NCBI RefSeq assembly: GCF_030552475.1
Contig: NZ_JAUPED010000011.1
Span: forward strand, 1 to 64,000
Direction of reading: 5' to 3'
From: Mariniflexile sp. AS56
GTDB taxonomy: Bacteria > Bacteroidota > Bacteroidia > Flavobacteriales > Flavobacteriaceae
DNA: 64,000 bases
The notes beneath the pieces are model-generated. The model did not search any database, was not told the DNA's origin, and saw only the letters and a program-made list of their open reading frames with translations. Positions 10,601 to 18,313 of the stretch are shown here, one piece after another; position 1 is the stretch's first letter, and each line of letters opens with the position of its first letter. Made by a program: the position numbers and the translations under genes.

Positions 10601-11365
10601 TTCGAATTCCGGTTTAGCAAAGGCTCTCACCCATATTTCGTTTCCTTTAGCTGTAATTAATTTAAGTTCTTGATCAAACGGAATGCCTTTTTCAACAGCG
10701 TCATTGAATAATTGGGTTATTAACTCTCTATCATAACCTTCTTTATAAAAATTGATTCCTTCAGATAGCTCGGGAGTATAGTCTGGTGCTACTTCGTGAA
10801 TTTCTTTAGTCACTTTGGTCCAAACAAGTGTTCCTGTAATTAAATTTATGTCCCAACCACCAATTCGGGCAATTTCATTAGTTTCATCGTAAATGCCATG
10901 TAGCTTTTTTAAAGCAAGTATTTCTTCTTCTGAATTGGGAGTTTGTATTTCTGCATCTTCAGGTTTCAAAAATTTAATAAAAAGCCCTTTCTTGTTTCCT
11001 GTAGAGTCGGTAATCGTTTTACCTATAGCTTGCAGTGCGATAGTTTCATTTAGATAATTCTTAAAATGAAACATGCTGTTAAGATTTTCTGAAGCACTGT
11101 TTTTACAAGCAAGAATCTGCTTATCTATGTTTTTCTTGTCAAATGGAGTTAAAATATTGTCGAATATATCTAACGGCTCTTTAGTTACAGCAGTAGGGTA
11201 CTTCAAGGTTTTCTTAAAAGAATCGTTAATAAATATGGTTTCAGGATTCTGAAAGTTGCAATACCAAACACCGTAAAGAATATCTTCTGTTAACCAGTCG
11301 TATAAGTGTGAATGCTCTTGAAGCATCGCATTATACTCTTCTTTTAAAGTAAAAGATTTTTTCAT
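7700..11365 (-). CDS. Hybrid multi-PAS sensor histidine kinase with two receivers
   Basis: 1221 residues, no transmembrane segment, so probably cytoplasmic. About five PAS/PAC modules fill residues 15-680, followed by a DHp domain with H701 in NMSHEIRTPLNG. The ATPase domain has N-box NLLGNAVKF, DTGIGI and GGTGLGL. Two receivers follow, with D987 (IIDYHMP) and D1132 (FMDIQMP). This is a BarA-type phosphorelay kinase, but its Hpt is encoded separately 36 bp downstream. As first gene of the minus-strand operon it probably controls synthesis or export of the glycan made by the downstream genes. The signal sensed is not evident; PAS domains often bind redox cofactors or small ligands. Confidence 0.9.
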   Translation of the reverse strand: MKKSFTLKEEYNAMLQEHSHLYDWLTEDILYGVWYCNFQNPETIFINDSFKKTLKYPTAVTKEPLDIFDNILTPFDKKNIDKQILACKNSASENLNSMFHFKNYLNETIALQAIGKTITDSTGNKKGLFIKFLKPEDAEIQTPNSEEEILALKKLHGIYDETNEIARIGGWDINLITGTLVWTKVTKEIHEVAPDYTPELSEGINFYKEGYDRELITQLFNDAVEKGIPFDQELKLITAKGNEIWVRAFAKPEFENGKCIRIFGAFQDINEKKKQDLQMKETKERFEKIFTNSSIGMLLVNTDNKVLMVNRAVLKIFGFKKSNKDAILNLTFKDLIHPDYLEKAALNRQKLLAGKINSYKLEAKYYTTDGTLIWCTLNTSMVRGHDHSDDLIITQVEDITERKELERIALENSNKFMNAFEYSPNGMGVVSITGEWLMVNKNLSQMIGYSKKELLLLRSKDITHEDDLYNDTEFLKELISQKRESYSIKKRYIHKSGKIVYCYLNVSLLTDKYGKPTSLIGQVVDMTESIKSERVLQNTLNDLQSLLAATTHVSIIETDLNGIARKFNKGAENLLGYSAKKVVGSLNVGLLHDPEEVAKKGKELSKIYKQEITGFNVFIHKANLGEHDSSEWTYIRKNGKRFPVQLVVTAIKNHEGHTTGYLGVATDISKLKEMETSLVKSKLKAEAANKSKSEFLANMSHEIRTPLNGVIGFTDLLMKTKLSTVQEKYMHTVYNSANALLDLLNDILDFSKIEAGKLEINNERTDLVQLCGQTIEIIRHQAHEKGLEVLLDIPPTTNKFIQADSVRLRQILTNLLGNAVKFTETGEIELKIRTEPNPANEKEMLYKFSIRDTGIGIDPNNLKKIFYAFDQEDASTTRKYGGTGLGLTISNKLLQLMSSQLHVESKLGTGSVFSFSVNFEIENQESHKVTKTKSVKNVMIIDDNFNNRTILENMLAIDKINTTSFANGIDAIESLEKENPFDLAIIDYHMPYLNGLDLIRHLREKMELTSKSLPIILLHSSGEDKKIQQQCKELDVQFNVVKPIQMNNLFELIANIEDPVLKNNETADGHESIDLSQLTFNILVAEDNPVNKFLSRTILSKILPKANIFEANDGQDAVSLYETEDIDLIFMDIQMPILSGFEATEQIRLLEKDGDHLPIIALTARTVKGEKERCLSHGMDDYITKPVILDRMKKTIIDFLVKPQVQNHANKKNVSNNTAQY

Positions 11366-11784
11366 AGGTTAAGATTCTGGTTAGTGCAAAACCCTTTACT
11401 TTTTTAAAATTACGAAGACAGGGATTTCGCTTAAACAACAAATATCGGTAATTTAACTGGATATTTGTACACTTCATCGATTTTTATTTTAAATATTCAT
11501 TTATTTTGAACATGAGACTCTAGCTGATTGATTTTTATGAAGTTTAAATGAGAGGTACTCTAAAGGTTTAATCTAATCTGCGACCTTTAGTACTATTAAT
11601 CTTATTATTTTAACCATATAAATGGGGTGTGTTTTGTACGGTTTTTAATTAAATATGGAGTATTTATATTGATGTTTGTCTTTTTTGTGCTATTTTTAGG
11701 GTGTATTTTCTGTTTTAGTGTATTAAATTTTCAACCATAATATGCTAAAAATATAAATATATAGCCCTCAATACCTACCTTTTT
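11366..11784. other. Divergent intergenic region between the two kinase blocks
   Basis: 419 bp, AT-rich, separating the minus-strand exopolysaccharide/phosphorelay operon from the plus-strand signalling block. It must carry promoters in both directions. No convincing -33/-7 pair, operator repeat, RNA gene or coding remnant could be assigned by eye. Confidence 0.5.
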
Positions 11785-14700
11785 ATGAGTACAAATTCAA
11801 TATTTCAATCTGTTTTAGATCGGTCTACCGATGTATGCTGTATCTTAAATGCGAAGCATCAAATTATTTGGGTCAATAAAATGGCTTCAAAACAGTTGGG
11901 GTTACCCAAAACACCTCCAAACCCTATTTTGTTTAGTGATATTTTACCGTCCAATTACAATCAAATTTTTAAGGAAACGTTACAAGAAATTGCTTTAAAG
12001 TTATCAAATACGGGTGGTTTTAAGTGCGTTCACCAAGTGGGAAATTCGTTATCGCTGGAATTGAAATGGAATTTTTCATACGACTCCAACTCCCAATGTT
12101 GGTATGCAACAGGTGTAGATGTTTCAAATTCAAAATTAAAAATAAAAGGGGCAGCATCTAAATTTAAAAATGCTTACAGATCGCTTTTTACAAAGAATAA
12201 TACGCCAAAATGGATTTATGATGAAGGGACATCCACCATCCTAGATGTTAATAAAGGCGCATTAAAGTGTTATGGCTACTCAAAAAAAGAATTTTTGGCA
12301 CTCTCACTAGATAATCTTTATGGTGAAAAAGGGTTAGCTACGGCAACAAAGGCCCGCGAAAACAATGCGAAAAAAGGAAAAAGTATCGCGTTGGGTGTTT
12401 TAGATCAAACAACTAAAAATGGCAAAACGATTAAAATGCAAATTTCAGAACAACGCATAAATGTTAGTGCATGTAATTGTATTTTAGTGACTTGCTTAGA
12501 TGTAACGGATAGTTTTATAGCGCAACAACTTGAAAGTCTTGAGCTTGAAATTATGAAGCAGATAGCTGCTGTTAGTTTTGATGTGAAAAAAGTGCTAAAT
12601 GATTATGTAAAAGGCTTGGAGTTTATTTTTCCTGACGTCAAGGTGTCAATTTTGGCTATTGCAGATAAGAAAATAAGCGATTTAGCTTACTATTCATTAC
12701 CTAGTGCGTATATGACTGGTTTTAATGGAGTGGAGATTGGTGCTAAGGTAGGGTCTTGTGGTACAGCTGCCTACACGAAAAATATGGTGATTGTAGAAGA
12801 CATCAGTTCAGACCCTTTATGGGAAAACTTTAAAGGTTTTGCATTGGGCTTTGGGTTAAAAGCATGTTGGTCGTACCCTGTAATGGATTCTAATAGTAAT
12901 GTTATTGCAACCATTGCAAATTATTATTTAACCACTAAAAAACCAACGCGAGTAGAACTTGAATTATTCAATAGATCGGCATCTTTTATTTCTATCATTT
13001 TAGAAAATGACAGTAATAGGAAAAAGATAGAGTCTAATCTAGAATTATATAATTATGTGAATCAGGCGACAAGTGATGCCATTTATGACTGGGATTTACA
13101 AAAAGACTTTATCCAATGGGGAAAAAGTTTCGAAAGGCTTTTTGGACATAAGATAGATAGTGAACTTAATAATGATGATGTATGGAAAAATTTAATTCAT
13201 AGTAATGATTATGAAAGTTCAAAGAAGTCATTAATAACATTTTTAAAAGATCCAGAACAAAACAATTGGCAGTTTGAATATTACTTAAAAAAATCGGATA
13301 ACACGTATGTATTTGTTAAATCTTATGGCTATGTTATTCGAGATGCCAAAGGTAGAGCTGTAAGAATGATAGGTGTTTTAAGTGATGCTACAAAATCAAA
13401 ATTAGATAGTTTAAATAAAGAAGTTTTATCAGACTTCAATATCATATTCAATGAAAGCGAAACTCTTTATCAGGCGTTACAAGGGGTAGTTAAAAATAAA
13501 TCTTTACAATCGTTTTCATCTTACAGTCATTTTGATGGTATAGAAGTTTGGTTGTCCAATAGAGATAGCACAAAACTTCTTTTAATGGCTTCAAGTAATG
13601 ACAACAAGAATCCACATTTTGAAGAAGGTAGCGCTACGGCCATGATTAATTATGGTGAAGGCTTACCGGGATTGGTATGGGAGAAAAAACAGCCTGTTTT
13701 GTGGAATACAGCCGCTATAAATAAACAAAAAAGTGGTATTGAATCTGGTATAAAAAACGCTGTTGGCTTACCAATTTATGTTAATAATGAATGTTTGGGC
13801 GTGTTGGTGTTTTTATCCAAATTTAAAAATGAAAGTTTCACCAATTTACAAAGCGTTTGGAAAGAAATTACAACACCATTAGGTGCTGATATTAAGAGAA
13901 AGCAGCTTAAAGAAGAAATGGATCGTATTTTTAGTTTAGCGCCTGTAATGATTTGTTTATTTGATTTTGAAGGTAGGGTGAAACGTATAAATCCGTCTGG
14001 ATGCAAATTATTGGAATACACAGAGGAGGAATTAGGAACATTTCCTTTTATGGATTTGGTGTACCCAGATGATACTGAAAAAACCCTAAAAGCGTTGTCT
14101 GATATTGCCACTAACGCTATAGACTCTAGTAAGCAGCAAATTGTTACAAGGTACATAACAAAATCTGGTAAAATCATTTGGTTAGATTGGAACTATACTT
14201 TTTCAAAAGAAGAACGACTCATATATGCCGTTGCTAGAGATGTTACAGAAACGGTGAATCTTCAAGATTTATTAGATAAAGCAACGTCCTTAGCTCAAAT
14301 TGGAGGTTGGGAGATCGACATGAGCTCTAAGTCTGTATACTGGTCAAAAATAACTAGAGATATTCATGAAGTTGATGATGATTATGTGCCAAATCTGGAG
14401 GATGGTATTAACTTTTATAGAGAAGATGTTAGACCAAAGATTCTTGAAAAAGTAAACGAAGCGGTTGAGAACGGTTCGCAATGGGATTTTGAATATCCTA
14501 TTATTACAGGAAAAGGTAATGAAGTATGGATTCGGTCCATCGGTCAATGTGAATTTGTAAATGGTGAATGCAAACGCTTGTATGGTAGTTTTCAAAACAT
14601 TCATAAAAGTAAAACGTCTGAGATTGAATTAAAAAGGGCTTTTAAAGAGAAAAATGAAATTCTAGAACGTATTGGAGATGCCTTTTTCGCCATGGATAAT

Positions 14701-16101
14701 AACTGGAATGTAATTTATTGGAATGGCGTTGCAGAGCAATTAACAAACACCCTTAAAGAGGATGTTTTAGGGAAAAACCTATGGGTAGTTTTTGAAGACG
14801 CTATAGATTCACTTTTCTATACAAACTATAATCGAGCGAAAGAACAAGGTGTGGCTGTGCATTTTGAAGAATATTATCCAACTGTTAATCGATGGTTTGA
14901 AGTTAGTGCATATCCATCAAACACAGGTATTTCGGTTTATTTTAAAGATATAAGTAGTAGGAAATTTGTTGAAAAAGAAATTAAAGAAAGTAATGAACGG
15001 TTTGAGAAAGTATCTCAAGCAACTAATGATGCTATTTGGGATTGGGATATAGCGAATAATAAACTGTATCTAGGTGAGGGTTTTAGAACGTTTTTTGGAC
15101 AAGAAGCAATAGGAATACAGCCAACTCTAAACTTATGGGAAGATAATATTCATCCAGATGATTATGAAGAAACGACTTTAAGTTTACATAATGCAACAAA
15201 AGATGGTGATAATGAACATTGGCAGCACGAATACCGATATTTAAATCAAAAAGATAATACCTACGCTCATGTTATAGATAGAGGTGCTATTATTAGAGAT
15301 AAGCATAAAAAAGCTATTAGAATGGTTGGTGCTATTGCCGATATTACACACCGTGTTGAGCACGAGCAAGAATTGAAAGCACTAAATGAGTCGCTAGAAT
15401 ATCAAACAAAAGAATTACTCATATCAAATGCCGATTTAGAACAGTTTGCCTATGTCGCCTCGCACGATTTACAAGAACCATTGCGAATGATTACAGGTTT
15501 TTTAACGCGACTGGAACAAAAGTATAAAGATGAACTAGATGCCAAGGCTCAACAATATATTTACTTTGCGGTTGATGGAGCAAGTCGTATGCGCCAAATT
15601 ATTTTAGATTTATTGGAATATTCTAGGGTTGGTAGGCAAGATAATATTATAGAACTTGTAAACACAAAAGAAGTGGTCGATGAAGCAATCGCTTTAAACA
15701 ATAAAAGGGTTACAGAGAAGAAAGCAATCTTTAATATTGGTGAATTACCAATTTTAAATTCCTATAGAGCACCGGTGCTTCAAGTTTTTCAAAACCTTAT
15801 AAGCAACGCTTTAAAATACGCAAAAGTAGGTGTAACTCCAGAAATAAGTATATCAAGTAAACTGGTTAATGATACCTGGGAATTTGCGGTTAGTGATAAC
15901 GGTATTGGTATAGAAAAAGAGTACCACGAGAAAATTTTTATTATATTTCAGCGCCTTCATAATAAAGACGACTATGAAGGAACAGGAATAGGACTGTCAA
16001 TAATTAAAAAAATAGTAGATAATTTAAATGGTAAAATATGGTTGGAGTCCCAAGAAAATAAAGGGAGTACATTTTATTTTACCCTCCCCAAAAACAAATA
16101 A
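11785..16101 (+). CDS. Large soluble PAS/GAF sensor histidine kinase
   Basis: 1438 residues with no membrane helix. By eye the order is PAS (about 5-115), PAS (120-250), GAF (255-405), PAS (410-545), GAF (550-705), then four more PAS units to about 1195. A DHp domain has H1227 in ASHDLQEPLR, and the ATPase domain has NLISNALKYA, DNGIGI and GTGIGLSI. The HDLQEPLR H-box is typical of phytochrome-like and related soluble kinases that pair with small receivers. Such a receiver gene starts 2 bp after the stop. No phytochrome Cys-His chromophore site is apparent, so light sensing is not supported. Confidence 0.88.
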   Translation: MSTNSIFQSVLDRSTDVCCILNAKHQIIWVNKMASKQLGLPKTPPNPILFSDILPSNYNQIFKETLQEIALKLSNTGGFKCVHQVGNSLSLELKWNFSYDSNSQCWYATGVDVSNSKLKIKGAASKFKNAYRSLFTKNNTPKWIYDEGTSTILDVNKGALKCYGYSKKEFLALSLDNLYGEKGLATATKARENNAKKGKSIALGVLDQTTKNGKTIKMQISEQRINVSACNCILVTCLDVTDSFIAQQLESLELEIMKQIAAVSFDVKKVLNDYVKGLEFIFPDVKVSILAIADKKISDLAYYSLPSAYMTGFNGVEIGAKVGSCGTAAYTKNMVIVEDISSDPLWENFKGFALGFGLKACWSYPVMDSNSNVIATIANYYLTTKKPTRVELELFNRSASFISIILENDSNRKKIESNLELYNYVNQATSDAIYDWDLQKDFIQWGKSFERLFGHKIDSELNNDDVWKNLIHSNDYESSKKSLITFLKDPEQNNWQFEYYLKKSDNTYVFVKSYGYVIRDAKGRAVRMIGVLSDATKSKLDSLNKEVLSDFNIIFNESETLYQALQGVVKNKSLQSFSSYSHFDGIEVWLSNRDSTKLLLMASSNDNKNPHFEEGSATAMINYGEGLPGLVWEKKQPVLWNTAAINKQKSGIESGIKNAVGLPIYVNNECLGVLVFLSKFKNESFTNLQSVWKEITTPLGADIKRKQLKEEMDRIFSLAPVMICLFDFEGRVKRINPSGCKLLEYTEEELGTFPFMDLVYPDDTEKTLKALSDIATNAIDSSKQQIVTRYITKSGKIIWLDWNYTFSKEERLIYAVARDVTETVNLQDLLDKATSLAQIGGWEIDMSSKSVYWSKITRDIHEVDDDYVPNLEDGINFYREDVRPKILEKVNEAVENGSQWDFEYPIITGKGNEVWIRSIGQCEFVNGECKRLYGSFQNIHKSKTSEIELKRAFKEKNEILERIGDAFFAMDNNWNVIYWNGVAEQLTNTLKEDVLGKNLWVVFEDAIDSLFYTNYNRAKEQGVAVHFEEYYPTVNRWFEVSAYPSNTGISVYFKDISSRKFVEKEIKESNERFEKVSQATNDAIWDWDIANNKLYLGEGFRTFFGQEAIGIQPTLNLWEDNIHPDDYEETTLSLHNATKDGDNEHWQHEYRYLNQKDNTYAHVIDRGAIIRDKHKKAIRMVGAIADITHRVEHEQELKALNESLEYQTKELLISNADLEQFAYVASHDLQEPLRMITGFLTRLEQKYKDELDAKAQQYIYFAVDGASRMRQIILDLLEYSRVGRQDNIIELVNTKEVVDEAIALNNKRVTEKKAIFNIGELPILNSYRAPVLQVFQNLISNALKYAKVGVTPEISISSKLVNDTWEFAVSDNGIGIEKEYHEKIFIIFQRLHNKDDYEGTGIGLSIIKKIVDNLNGKIWLESQENKGSTFYFTLPKNK

Positions 16102-16103
16102 AT

Positions 16104-16541
16104 ATGAGTGTGAAATCTGCACATATTCTGTTAGTAGAAGATAGTGAAGGCGATATTGTTTTAACCACAGAAGCCTTAGAAGAAAGTAAAATAATCAATA
16201 CAATTAGTATTGTTAGAAACGGAGAAGAGGCCTTAAATTATGTTTTTAAGAAAGGCGACTATACCGATGTGAAACTTCCTGATTTAATTCTGTTGGATAT
16301 TAATTTACCGCTAAAAAATGGCCATGAAGTTTTAGAAGCTATTAAAACAAATGATGATGTAAAACATATTCCTATTATCATGTTAACGACCTCTTCATCA
16401 GAAAGGGATATTAATTTGGCATATAAACATCACGCCAACTGTTATATAACAAAACCAGTAGAAGTTAACGAGTTTATTAAAGCCGTAACAAGTATAGAAG
16501 ACTTTTGGTTAAGCCTAGTAAAATTACCAAGTAGCAACTAA
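16104..16541 (+). CDS. Rcp1-like single-domain response regulator
   Basis: 145 residues. A receiver with E12-D13, phospho-acceptor D65 in LILLDINLP, TTSS at the switch position and K in ITKPV. The extended loop before D65 and the C-terminal tail are typical of Rcp1-type receivers that partner with HDLQEPLR-type kinases. It starts 2 bp after the kinase stop, and the next gene begins 3 bp after its own stop, so the three genes form an operon. There is no output domain, so it signals by phosphotransfer or protein contact. Confidence 0.9.
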   Translation: MSVKSAHILLVEDSEGDIVLTTEALEESKIINTISIVRNGEEALNYVFKKGDYTDVKLPDLILLDINLPLKNGHEVLEAIKTNDDVKHIPIIMLTTSSSERDINLAYKHHANCYITKPVEVNEFIKAVTSIEDFWLSLVKLPSSN

Positions 16542-16544
16542 TTT

Positions 16545-17549
16545 ATGGTTATAGATAATCATCCATACAAAATACTAATTGTTGAAGATAATTCTGGGGA
16601 TTATTTATTGGCCTCAGACTATATACACGACATTATTATAAATGCCGAATTAAGTCATGCAAAAGACTTTAAAGAAGCTCAAAATTTCTTAAATAATAAG
16701 TCCAATACATTCGATGTTGTTTTGCTAGACCTTTCTTTACCAGATATTGATAAAGAAGCCTTATTTGTTGAAACGCAATCATTTTGCCAAAACCTACCTA
16801 TTATTGTGCTTACAGGTTTTAGTGATACAGATCTTGCTATAAGATCTTTAACCATGGGCTTTTCAGATTATTTAATAAAAGACCATATAACAAGCACCGT
16901 ACTCTATAAAAGCATCGTGTATAGTATTGAACGTTTTAGAATATTTAGGTCACTAAAGGTGCTTAACCAACGTTATATGGATTTGTTTCATTTAAGTCCA
17001 ATTCCTATGTGGGTGTACGACCTGGAAACACTTACGTTTTTAAATGTAAATAAGGCAGCTGTTAAGCATTATGGTTATGCTAAAGATGAGTTTTTAACCA
17101 TGACGCTTAAAGACATTCGACCGGAAGAAGATCACGAAATTTTCATGCAAACTATTTTAAATAATAAAAAACAAGCGGCTAATTATTTTGGAAACACCTA
17201 CCGGCATTTAAAAAAGAATGGGGAGCTAATTTACGTAGAAATTAGAGGTAATGTTATCGATTTTGAAGGGCGAAAAGCTGAAATTGTTTTAGCGACAGAT
17301 ATTACTGAAAAACTTGATTACATTAAAGCGGTTGAAAATCAAAATATTCGATTAAAAGATATAGCTTGGACACAATCGCATGTGGTTAGAGCGCCTTTAT
17401 CGCGTTTAATGGCCATTATAGATCTTGTGAAAAATGGTGATTTAGATGTGGCGGAAAAAGAAGAACTATTGGGCCATGTTTTAGAGTCGGCCAATGAAAT
17501 TGATGACATAATACGCGATATTTCAGAAAAAACAAAACCATTAATTTAG
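16545..17549 (+). CDS. Receiver-PAS protein with an orphan DHp-like helix
   Basis: 334 residues. Residues 8-125 are a receiver (D15, acceptor D62 in VLLDLSLP; the usual KP is replaced by IKD). Residues 140-265 are a PAS/PAC module. Residues 268-330 form a helical pair with H279 in QSHVVRAPLSR, which matches a histidine-kinase H-box, yet the protein ends before any ATPase domain. It may accept phosphate from another kinase in trans, act as a dimerising scaffold, or be a shortened kinase. The 151 bp that follow contain no recognisable ATPase remnant, so recent frameshifting is not supported. Confidence 0.8.
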   Translation: MVIDNHPYKILIVEDNSGDYLLASDYIHDIIINAELSHAKDFKEAQNFLNNKSNTFDVVLLDLSLPDIDKEALFVETQSFCQNLPIIVLTGFSDTDLAIRSLTMGFSDYLIKDHITSTVLYKSIVYSIERFRIFRSLKVLNQRYMDLFHLSPIPMWVYDLETLTFLNVNKAAVKHYGYAKDEFLTMTLKDIRPEEDHEIFMQTILNNKKQAANYFGNTYRHLKKNGELIYVEIRGNVIDFEGRKAEIVLATDITEKLDYIKAVENQNIRLKDIAWTQSHVVRAPLSRLMAIIDLVKNGDLDVAEKEELLGHVLESANEIDDIIRDISEKTKPLI

Positions 17550-17700
17550 TACCATGTTTTAAAAACTTCTCAAATTTAAAACTCAAATAATTTTGTAATT
17601 GTGAAAAAATAATTACATTTCAACAACGCATAGTATATAACAATAGAGGGATTAAAATTATATAGCTATACAGAATCGTATTTTAATAAATTTTAATTTA

Positions 17701-18081
17701 ATGAAAGATAAAATACTCATTGTAGATGATGATCCCGTTATAAGAAAGCTTACAGCCCGTATGTTAAAAATTACAGGTTTTTCTGTAGAGCCATTGGTTT
17801 TTAAAGATGGATCCGAAGCTTTTGAGTTTTTAAAACTAGAAGCGCCATCAGAAATTCGATATATTATATTTTTGGATATCAATATGCCAAAAATGAATGG
17901 ATGGGAATTTTTACAACATATTGAAAAAGAGAATTTTAAATTTGATAAAATTATCTATTTAATAACCTCTTCAGTAGATCAAGAAGATCACGATAGAGCC
18001 CTTAGTAACAAGCAAGTTAGTAGTATTATTACCAAACCATTTACCTTAGTTAAGATGGCTTCTTTAAAAGCAGTTTTATAA
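17701..18081 (+). CDS. Single-domain response regulator
   Basis: 126 residues, all receiver: D9-D10-D11, phospho-acceptor D59 in IIFLDINMP, TSS switch region and K in ITKPF. No output domain. It stands alone, with 151 bp upstream and 232 bp downstream, between the two plus-strand kinases, so its partner is not fixed by overlap. The sequence resembles the receiver at 21435-21830, suggesting that both belong to the same family of output-less receivers used by these kinases. Confidence 0.88.
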   Translation: MKDKILIVDDDPVIRKLTARMLKITGFSVEPLVFKDGSEAFEFLKLEAPSEIRYIIFLDINMPKMNGWEFLQHIEKENFKFDKIIYLITSSVDQEDHDRALSNKQVSSIITKPFTLVKMASLKAVL

Positions 18082-18313
18082 TATGTTTATAGGGTTAATA
18101 CTGTAATTTGCTGTCGTTTGGTTTTGTATATTATTTCTGTTAGATAAATTTCACTTCTATATAGCCAAATTATTACATTTAATTTTAATTTAGACAAAGT
18201 CTTAATGTTAGTGACTATAATTTTTTATTTAGATATTTTTTTCACTAAAATTGCAATAGACAGACCTTATAACCTTAGTTATTTAATACATTTTTAATTT
18301 GATTATGCAATAG

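Noticed and set aside
13776-14177. A 133-codon minus-strand open frame within the large kinase gene
   Set aside because: The plus-strand frame encodes clear PAS/GAF sequence through this stretch; the antisense frame has no recognisable domain.
11785-16101. Phytochrome photoreceptor
   Set aside because: The HDLQEPLR H-box and Rcp1-like partner invite this, but no chromophore-binding Cys or PHY domain could be found.
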